DNA from: Acidimicrobiaceae bacterium
GTDB lineage: Bacteria > Actinomycetota > Acidimicrobiia > Acidimicrobiales > Palsa-688
Length of the DNA stretch: 11,339 nucleotides
NCBI GenBank assembly: GCA_009785715.1
Contig: WQVT01000028.1
Coordinates: forward strand, 1 to 11,339
Direction of reading: 5' to 3'
Shown: positions 6,481-11,339 of the stretch, piece after piece
Layout of the letters: every line of letters begins with the position of its first letter
Position numbering within the stretch: position 1 is the stretch's first letter
The notes under the pieces: generated by a model
Database searches by the model: none
Told to the model about the DNA's origin: nothing
What the model saw: the letters and a program-made list of their open reading frames with translations, nothing else
Translations under genes and position numbers: made by a program

Positions 6481-7890
6481 CTACCAGTTCCCCTTGTGCT
6501 CGGGGACACGCCAGACGAGGGGCAGCATCACGAGGAGGAGGAGGGCGACGGCCACCCACATGATGTGGGCCTGCGTGAGGCCCGGATGCGGGCTGCGATT
6601 CAGGATCGCCGTCACGGTCGAGACCGTGAAGATGATCCCGATGTAGATGAACATCTGCCTGAGCCCGCTGATCGCCGCCACCTCCTCGGGGGCTACCTGG
6701 AGGCAGGCGTTGCGCGACGCCGGGTTGGCTGCGCCGTTGCCGACCCCGGTGATCCCGGCACCCACGGCCAGCCACAGATAGGGCGTGATCCCCCAGTGCG
6801 GGGCGATGGCCATCATCGCCATGCCGCCGGCGACGAGGATGAACCCGAAGGCGAGCGGCATGCGGTAGCCCGTGCGGCGCAGCGCCAGGGCCGCCATGGC
6901 GCCGACCGCCAGCGAACCGACCCCTCGGGCGGCGAGCAGGGTCCCCGCGTTCAGGGGATTCAGGCCGTAGCGCTGCTCGGCGTAGAGGGGGGCCAGGGTG
7001 GCCATCCCGAATCCGACCCCGCCCCAGCCCATGTTCTGGATGTTCATCACGGCGAAACCACGGGCCTTCAAGAGGCGCGCCGGGATAAACGGTTGGGCCG
7101 AGTAGAGGGTGTGGAAGACGAAGAGGACGAGGAGGACGAGCCCCACGAGGACGGGGGCGAGGAAGATCGGATCGACGAAGGTGGTGCCGCGGTTGCCGAT
7201 CTGGGTGATCCCGAAGGTCGCCGCGAAGACGAACCCGGCGAGGAGCATGAGCCCGCGCACGTCGACCCGACTCTTCGTGCCGAGCCGGGACTCCGGGATG
7301 ACCCGCATCATGGCCCACAGGAGCACGATCCCGATCGGGACGTTGACGAAGAAGATCCAGCGCCAGGACAGGTACCCGACGATCAGCCCGCCGATGACGG
7401 GACCGACCACCTGGCCGCCGGAGGCGACGGTCCCGAACAGGCCGATGGCGCGGTCCCGGTCCTTGCCGAAGGATGCGGCCACGATGCCCGCCGCCGAGGG
7501 CTGCAGCGCCCCGCCGCCGATGGCCTGGATGGCGCGGAAGACGATCAGGAGGAAGATCGAGCTCGCCAGCGCACAGGCCAGCGAGGCAGCGGTGAACAGC
7601 GCCACGCCACAGAAGAACACCTTGCGGCGCCCGAACTGGTCGCTGATCCGCCCCGACACCGGGAGGCTGACGACCATCCCGAGGCTGTAGATGGTGATGC
7701 TCCACCCGGCCCAGTTGATGCTGGCGTGCAGGCTGCGGTGGATGGTCCCGAGCGCGGTGGCGACGATCGTCGAGTCGATCGAGCTCATGAACAGGGCCAC
7801 GGCGACGACCGCGAACAGCACGCCCCGGGGGGCGACCCGGGTCCCGGTCCCGGCGCGTTCGGGGGTCTGCGTGATCGCGCCGGTGGTCAC
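6481..7890 (-). CDS. DHA2-type MFS drug:H+ antiporter (first of a tandem pair)
   Basis: This 469-residue inner-membrane transporter, with length and helix pattern fitting 14 TM segments, belongs to the DHA2 (EmrB/QacA-like) group. Visible motifs are Asp39 in DSTIVATAL (helix 1, motif D1), motif A GRISDQFGRRK (80-90), motif B with Arg119 and Gln122 in VFRAIQAIGGG, motif C G158-G168 (GGQVVGPVIGG), and WRWIFFVNVPIG. The predicted job is proton-driven efflux of toxic compounds; the substrate cannot be read. The start is GTG at 7890, one base from a perfect 19-bp palindrome and 6 nt after a TANNNT hexamer, so the mRNA is probably leaderless and repressible. It heads a two-gene unit with the 5048-6472 paralog. 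The pair arose by tandem duplication: identical stretches such as HRSLHASINW, GVALFTAASLAC and GGGALQPSAAGIVA are spread through the N-terminal half, with more divergence in the C-terminal half. Confidence 0.93.
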   Translation of the reverse strand: MTTGAITQTPERAGTGTRVAPRGVLFAVVAVALFMSSIDSTIVATALGTIHRSLHASINWAGWSITIYSLGMVVSLPVSGRISDQFGRRKVFFCGVALFTAASLACALASSIFLLIVFRAIQAIGGGALQPSAAGIVAASFGKDRDRAIGLFGTVASGGQVVGPVIGGLIVGYLSWRWIFFVNVPIGIVLLWAMMRVIPESRLGTKSRVDVRGLMLLAGFVFAATFGITQIGNRGTTFVDPIFLAPVLVGLVLLVLFVFHTLYSAQPFIPARLLKARGFAVMNIQNMGWGGVGFGMATLAPLYAEQRYGLNPLNAGTLLAARGVGSLAVGAMAALALRRTGYRMPLAFGFILVAGGMAMMAIAPHWGITPYLWLAVGAGITGVGNGAANPASRNACLQVAPEEVAAISGLRQMFIYIGIIFTVSTVTAILNRSPHPGLTQAHIMWVAVALLLLVMLPLVWRVPEHKGNW

Positions 7891-7891
7891 T

Positions 7892-7910
7892 TTCTTAGCT
7901 TAGCTAAGAA
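7892..7910. promoter_or_regulatory. Perfect palindromic operator (MarR/SlyA-like) at the antiporter promoter
   Basis: TTCTTAGCT and AGCTAAGAA are exact reverse complements around a single central base, giving a 19-bp palindrome one base before the GTG start of the first antiporter. The core TTAGCTTAGCTAA closely resembles the SlyA consensus TTAGCAAGCTAA and other MarR-family operators, which often control drug-efflux genes. It is AT-rich in very GC-rich surroundings. It also contains the candidate -10 hexamer, so a bound protein would block RNA polymerase directly. No MarR or TetR gene is present in the window, so the regulator must be encoded elsewhere. Confidence 0.7.
7897..7902 (-). promoter_or_regulatory. 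Candidate -10 element inside the operator
   Basis: Minus-strand TAAGCT followed by AAGAAA and then the GTG at 7890 has the spacing of a leaderless actinobacterial promoter. The hexamer lies wholly inside the palindrome at 7892-7910. No recognisable -35 box is seen about 17 bp upstream. Confidence 0.35.
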
Positions 7911-7940
7911 CTACCCGGCATAGCTACCCGGACTACCCGG
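7911..7940. repeat. Three copies of CTACCCGG between NYN gene and operator
   Basis: CTACCCGG occurs at 7911-7918, 7924-7931 and 7933-7940. The last copy contains the TAG stop (read on the minus strand) of the NYN gene. Two copies sit in the 42-bp spacer before the antiporter start. They may be slippage products or weak extra protein-binding sites. Confidence 0.6.
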
Positions 7941-8316
7941 GGAACGGAGCGATCCGGGAGAGGAGCCACCCGGGAGAGGTGACGCTCCCGCCGGCGGCCT
8001 CGACCCGCCGGCCGAGCTCCCGGTCCGCGGAGACGAGCAGGACCGGTGCCCTTCGGGCGGCGGCGTCGGCCGCCACCGCCACCAACGTGTCGTCGCCGGC
8101 GCGGGGAGCGTGAACGATGAGGACGTCGTCGGCGACGCCCTCGCCCACGCCGGCGCGCGCCGCCCCCTCGAGCACCACCACGACCGGCCCCTCGAGGCCG
8201 CCCGCAGCGGTCGCCGCCCGGAGCCGCGAGACCAGGTCCCGGGCCGCCCCCGGCCGGTCCCGCCACCAGCCGGTCGGCCGTGACCCGACGACGTTCGCCG
8301 CATCTACGAGCAGCAC
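7933..8316 (-). CDS. NYN/PIN-like domain protein, putative ribonuclease
   Basis: This 127-residue protein consists almost entirely of one NYN-type PIN-like domain. The N-terminus LLVDAANVVGSRPTGWWRDR carries Asp5 and Asn8, the first acidic and asparagine positions of the active site, followed by the GSRP-GWWRDR block typical of an actinobacterial NYN subfamily. Further acidic residues are Asp75-Asp76 in AGDDTLVAVA and Asp98 in VSADRELGRRV, matching the metal-binding positions of PIN-like nucleases. The predicted activity is metal-dependent cleavage of RNA; the target is unknown. The start is GTG at 8316, whose first base is the last base of the upstream HAD gene's TAG stop, so translation is coupled to that gene. 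In-frame sequence upstream of it is arginine-rich shadow of the HAD gene and was excluded. The full set of acidic residues argues for an active enzyme. Confidence 0.8.
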   Translation of the reverse strand: MLLVDAANVVGSRPTGWWRDRPGAARDLVSRLRAATAAGGLEGPVVVVLEGAARAGVGEGVADDVLIVHAPRAGDDTLVAVAADAAARRAPVLLVSADRELGRRVEAAGGSVTSPGWLLSRIAPFPG

Positions 8317-8888
8317 TAGTCGTAGTAGCCGGAGTGGATGTAGACGCAGGGGATGCCCTCGGCACGGAACATCGCTGCGTTCCGGCGGTCGTCCTCGAAG
8401 GCCAGCCGCACGTCGTAGCCCGACTCGACGAGCCGGCGCACCGAGCGGCGTTTGAACTCGTCCCCGAGCCCGCGGTCGGCCTCCTCGCGCATGATGAGCA
8501 GGTCCCAGCGCACCCCGAAGCGCTCCAACCACAGAAGGGTCTGCGGTCGTACCCGCACCGGCCGGGCGGTGAGCAGCACGATGACCAGGGAGGGGTCGAG
8601 CAACGAGACCAGCCGCACGATCTCGTCGATCGGCTCGTCGTCGCCGCAGGCGGCGAAGAAGCCGGGCCAGTCCTTCCGCTCGCCCTCGAGGTAGTGCTGG
8701 CGGCCGGTGGCGTCGGAGAGGACGCCGTCCACGTCGACCACGACCGTCGCGCCTAGGGGACGCGGCCCCTCACGCCACCGCCAGGTGTCCGGCCCGGTCT
8801 GCAGCGGATCGGTCTGCAGGGGATCAGTCGGCCGGGGTGGCGCCGGCGGCCCGCTGGCGGATCTCCTCCACGACCCCCGGATCGGCAA
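8316..8888 (-). CDS. HAD-superfamily phosphatase, polynucleotide 3'-phosphatase-like
   Basis: The conserved domain (about residues 47-190) carries all HAD motifs: DVDG with nucleophile Asp52 and acid Asp54, LLTARP with Thr107 (motif II), Lys146 (motif III), and FEDD with Asp166-Asp167 (motif IV). The order 'RQHYL ... LLTARP ... W-x-L-x-MR ... FK ... LAFEDDRRNAAMFRAEGIPC ... SGYY' resembles the 3'-phosphatase half of T4 polynucleotide kinase, so removal of 3'-phosphates from nucleic-acid ends is a reasonable guess, not proof. There is no kinase domain. The only ordinary start before the first motif is TTG at 8888, which makes a 65-bp overlap with acsA and a proline-rich, unconserved N-terminus containing a TDPLQ duplication; a non-canonical start nearer residue 24 is possible. 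The stop codon overlaps the NYN gene start by one base. The two are probably one functional unit. Confidence 0.8.
   Translation of the reverse strand: MPIRGSWRRSASGPPAPPRPTDPLQTDPLQTGPDTWRWREGPRPLGATVVVDVDGVLSDATGRQHYLEGERKDWPGFFAACGDDEPIDEIVRLVSLLDPSLVIVLLTARPVRVRPQTLLWLERFGVRWDLLIMREEADRGLGDEFKRRSVRRLVESGYDVRLAFEDDRRNAAMFRAEGIPCVYIHSGYYD
8796..8825. repeat. 15-bp tandem duplication at the acsA stop / HAD N-terminus
   Basis: GGTCTGCAGCGGATC (8796-8810) and GGTCTGCAGGGGATC (8811-8825) differ at one base. The second copy includes two of the three bases of the acsA stop codon (8824-8826). In the HAD frame the 15 bases are five codons, giving a repeated TDPLQ in its non-conserved N-terminus. 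Confidence 0.8.
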
Positions 8889-10806
8889 GGGTGGTCGTGT
8901 CCCCGAGGTCCCGGCCCTCGGCGACGTCCTGCAGCAGGCGGCGCATGATCTTGCCGCTGCGGGTCTTCGGCAGGTCGTCGGTGAAGATCACGGTCTTCGG
9001 ACGCCCGAACCGGCCGATCTTCTCCGCCACCACCCCGCGGAGTTGTTCGCCGAGCTCGTGCTCGGGCTCGAACTCGGATCGCAGGGTGACGAAGGCGACG
9101 ATCGCCTGACCGGTGATCGGGTCGGCCGCGCCGACGACCGCCGCCTCGGCGACCCCGTCGTGGTCGACGAGCGCCGACTCGACCTCGGTGGTCGACACCC
9201 GGTGCCCGGACACGTTCATCACGTCGTCGACCCGGCCGAGCAGCCACAAGTAGCCGTCCTCGTCGACCTTTGCGCCGTCACCGGCGAAGTAGCGGCCGGG
9301 GAAGCGGCTCCAGTAGGCGTCGAAGTAGCGCTGCGGGTTCCCCCAGATGCCCCGCAGCATGGACGGCCAGGGGCGGGTGAGCGTCAGGTAGCCGCCGCCC
9401 TCCTTGACCGGGTTGCCCTGGTCGTCCACCACCTCGGCCGCAATGCCCGGCAACGGGAACGTCGCGGAGCCCGGCTTCAGGGTGGTCGCCCCCGGCAGCG
9501 GGGCGATCATCGCCGACCCGGTCTCGGTCTGCCACCAGGTGTCGATGATCGGGCACCGTCCCCCGCCGATCGTCTGGTGGTACCAGATCCACGCCTCGGG
9601 GTTGATCGGTTCGCCGACCGTCCCGATCAGCCGCAGGGAGGAAAGGTCGTGGCCGGCCGGGTGCTGGTCGCCCCACTTCATGAAGGACCGGATCGCCGTC
9701 GGTGCGCAGTAGAGGATCGTCGCCCGGTACTTCTCGACGATCGACCACCAGCGGTCGGGTGCGGGGTAGTCGGGCACGCCCTCGTAGAGGATGCTGGTGG
9801 CAGCGTTGGACAAAGGTCCGTAGACGATGTAGCTGTGGCCGGTTACCCATCCGACGTCGGCCGCACACCAGTAGACGTCCTGGTCCGGCTTCAGGTCGAA
9901 CACGTATTTGTGCGTGTAGACGACCTGGGTCAGGTAGCCGCCCGTGGTGTGCATGATCCCCTTGGGCTTGGCGGTGGTCCCCGAGGTGTAGAGGAGGTAG
10001 AGGAGGTCCTCGGAGTCCATCCGCTCCGGCTCGCAGACCGGATCGGCGTCGGCGACCACGTCGTGCCACCAGTGGTCGCGGCCCTCGGTCATCGGCACGG
10101 GTTCCGTCTCCCCAGCACCACTGACGCGCTGCACCACCACGACGTCGGTGATCGACGGTGTGTCGGCGAGCGCCATGTCGGCCGCCGGCTTCAGCAGGTT
10201 GGGGCGACCCCTGCGCCACCCGCCATCCGCCGTCACGAGCACTTTGGCCTCGGCGTCGTTGATCCGGTCCTTGAGGGCGTCGGAGGAGAACCCGCCGAAG
10301 ACCACCGAATGGACCGCCCCGATGCGGGTGCAGGCCAGCATGGCCACCGGCAGTTCGGGGATCATCGGCATGTAGATGGCCACCCGGTCGCCCCGGCGGA
10401 CGCCGAGACCCTTCAAGACGTTGGCGAAGCGGCACACCTCGTCCAGGAGGCTGGCGTAGGTGACGACCCTCGTGTCTCCCGGCTCACCCTCGAAGTAGTA
10501 GGCCACCCGGCCGCCGAGGCCGGCGGCGACGTGGCGGTCGAGGCAGTTGTACGACACGTTGAGCTTGCCGCCGACAAACCACTTGGCGTACGGCAGGTCC
10601 CAATCGAGGATCGTGTCCCACTCCTCGTACCAGTCGAGGAGCTCCGCCGCCTGGCGTGCCCAGTGGCCCTGCCAGTCGGCCTCGGCCTCTGCGTACACGT
10701 CGGCACTGGTCACCAGTGCCTGGTCCCTGAAGTCCTTCGGCGGCGGGAATGTCCGGTTCTCCAGGTACAGCGCCTCGATCGCGGGCCCACTCGCTTCGTT
10801 TGCCAT
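8824..10806 (-). CDS. acsA: Acetyl-CoA synthetase (AMP-forming)
   Basis: This 660-residue acyl-adenylate-forming enzyme makes acetyl-CoA from acetate, ATP and CoA through acetyl-AMP in the cytoplasm. In order: the Acs-specific N-terminus ENRTFPPP and WFVGGKLNVSYNCLDRH (76-92), HSVVFGGFS (166-174), the phosphate loop YTSGTTAKPKG (273-283), YWCAADVGWVTGHSYIVYGPL (312-332), DTWWQTETG (422-430) whose second Trp (425) limits the acyl pocket to acetate, the hinge GRVDDVMNVSGHR (524-536), and PKTRSGKIMRR with the catalytic Lys619 that protein acetyltransferases silence in Acs homologs. The loop has Ala279 where Gly is most usual. It starts at ATG 10806, 12 bp after the glycosylase stop; GGAG directly abuts the ATG, too close for a normal SD, so coupling is likely. 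The full length and signatures make propionyl-CoA synthetase less likely. Confidence 0.97.
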   Translation of the reverse strand: MANEASGPAIEALYLENRTFPPPKDFRDQALVTSADVYAEAEADWQGHWARQAAELLDWYEEWDTILDWDLPYAKWFVGGKLNVSYNCLDRHVAAGLGGRVAYYFEGEPGDTRVVTYASLLDEVCRFANVLKGLGVRRGDRVAIYMPMIPELPVAMLACTRIGAVHSVVFGGFSSDALKDRINDAEAKVLVTADGGWRRGRPNLLKPAADMALADTPSITDVVVVQRVSGAGETEPVPMTEGRDHWWHDVVADADPVCEPERMDSEDLLYLLYTSGTTAKPKGIMHTTGGYLTQVVYTHKYVFDLKPDQDVYWCAADVGWVTGHSYIVYGPLSNAATSILYEGVPDYPAPDRWWSIVEKYRATILYCAPTAIRSFMKWGDQHPAGHDLSSLRLIGTVGEPINPEAWIWYHQTIGGGRCPIIDTWWQTETGSAMIAPLPGATTLKPGSATFPLPGIAAEVVDDQGNPVKEGGGYLTLTRPWPSMLRGIWGNPQRYFDAYWSRFPGRYFAGDGAKVDEDGYLWLLGRVDDVMNVSGHRVSTTEVESALVDHDGVAEAAVVGAADPITGQAIVAFVTLRSEFEPEHELGEQLRGVVAEKIGRFGRPKTVIFTDDLPKTRSGKIMRRLLQDVAEGRDLGDTTTLADPGVVEEIRQRAAGATPAD

Positions 10807-10818
10807 CTCCGTAGTCTG

Positions 10819-11339
10819 TCAGGCAGTCACCGCCGAAGCGACTGCCCCCGCGTAGAGCTCGGTGGCACGCCAGCAGTACCAGGCCACGAGGCTCCGGTGC
10901 GGGTGGAAGGGTTCCCCGAGCGCCTCGAGCTGTTTCGGGGTGGGGGTGGGGATCCCCCAGGCCAGGCCGAATCCCTTGCGGACGCCCAGGTCGCCGGTCG
11001 GCCACACGTCCGGGCGGCGGAGCTGGAAGAGGAGGAACATCTCCGCCGTCCACCGACCGATCCCCCGCACCGCGGAGAGGCGGGCCACGATCTCGTCGTC
11101 ACTCTCCCGGCGGAGGCCGCGGGGGTCGAGGACCACGGTCCCATCGAGGACCTTGGTGGCCAGGTCCTGGAGGGAGAGGAGCTTGCTGGCGGACAGGCCG
11201 GCGCCGCGCAGCGCCTCGGCGGGGGTGGCCAGCATACGCTCGGGGGTCACCTCGTCGTCGAGGGCCTTGACCAGCCGGCCGTGGATGGCGGCCGCGGCCG
11301 CACCCGCCAGCTGCTGGTGGGTGACGGAGCGCACGAGCA
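10819..11339 (-). CDS. AlkA-like DNA-3-methyladenine glycosylase (HhH-GPD), N-terminus outside window
   Basis: The frame is open to the window edge, so the first few dozen residues are missing; 173 codons are visible. It belongs to the helix-hairpin-helix GPD superfamily of base-excision glycosylases, which flip out and remove alkylated purines. Seen here, numbering from the GTG at 11334: SVTHQQLAGAAAAAIHGRL (3-21), the usual opening helix of the domain; the hairpin LSAVRGIGRWTAEMFLLF (86-103); and WPTGDLGVRKG with the catalytic Asp115, followed by HPHRSLVAWYCWR, a typical closing block of the AlkA group. No iron-sulfur cysteine cluster follows the domain, which argues against MutY or Nth. 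GTG at 11334 is unlikely to be the true start because CTC-GTG continues the family's usual 'LVRS' block. It is followed after 12 bp by acsA on the same strand. Confidence 0.88.
   Translation of the reverse strand, partial: LVRSVTHQQLAGAAAAAIHGRLVKALDDEVTPERMLATPAEALRGAGLSASKLLSLQDLATKVLDGTVVLDPRGLRRESDDEIVARLSAVRGIGRWTAEMFLLFQLRRPDVWPTGDLGVRKGFGLAWGIPTPTPKQLEALGEPFHPHRSLVAWYCWRATELYAGAVASAVTA

Noticed and set aside
4910..6646. A 578-codon plus-strand open frame opposite the antiporters
   Set aside because: It is a low-complexity Asp/Glu/Gly/Arg/His-rich antisense shadow with no recognisable fold.
6473..7705. In-frame upstream extension of the second antiporter, giving an 885-codon open frame
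   Set aside because: The extension lies wholly inside the first antiporter in another frame, has shadow-like Arg/Pro/Gly composition and no membrane helices; the transporter proper begins at the GTG at 6472.
1..11339. CRISPR array, insertion sequence, integrase or prophage genes
   Set aside because: No regularly spaced direct repeats of suitable length, no transposase or integrase motifs and no flanking target duplications were seen on either strand.

Overview
The window is high-G+C (roughly 70% by eye), densely packed bacterial DNA. It has many GTG starts, several genes without a Shine-Dalgarno sequence but with a TANNNT hexamer 6-7 nt before the start codon, and gene families typical of actinobacteria. 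A free-living, aerobic, heterotrophic actinobacterium (possibly Acidimicrobiia or a relative) is the best guess; the class is inference only.

Layout. At 1-63 lies the last piece of a plus-strand gene, probably a zinc-type alcohol dehydrogenase/quinone oxidoreductase. It is followed by a phosphoribosyltransferase-fold protein (134-778, +). Facing it on the minus strand are a small one-helix membrane protein (738-941) and an NAD(P)-dependent malic enzyme (996-2753). A 124-bp divergent spacer separates malic enzyme from an S9-family (acylaminoacyl/dipeptidyl-peptidase type) serine peptidase (2878-4758, +).

The 289-bp convergent gap 4759-5047 holds a GC-rich hairpin, an 87-bp imperfect palindrome built from four copies of a 9-bp site with exact 19-bp spacing in each arm, and a short 19-bp tandem repeat.

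From 5048 to the right edge everything is on the minus strand. In transcription order from the right edge these are: an AlkA-like DNA glycosylase (5' end cut by the window), acetyl-CoA synthetase acsA 12 bp later, a polynucleotide-3'-phosphatase-like HAD protein overlapping the acsA end, a NYN/PIN-like nuclease overlapping the HAD stop codon by one base, and then, behind a perfect 19-bp palindromic operator, two tandem DHA2-type 14-helix drug/H+ antiporter paralogs 8 bp apart.

How the genes fit together. AcsA (acetate to acetyl-CoA) and malic enzyme (malate to pyruvate) are central-carbon enzymes for growth on acetate or organic acids. The glycosylase, HAD phosphatase and NYN nuclease form a nucleic-acid-processing group interleaved with acsA. 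The antiporter pair looks like a separately controlled efflux unit whose promoter is covered by a MarR/SlyA-like operator; its regulator is not in the window. I see no phage, transposase, CRISPR or RNA gene. The least ordinary items are the four-site palindromic element, the HAD-NYN pair, and the operator-promoter overlap in front of the antiporters.
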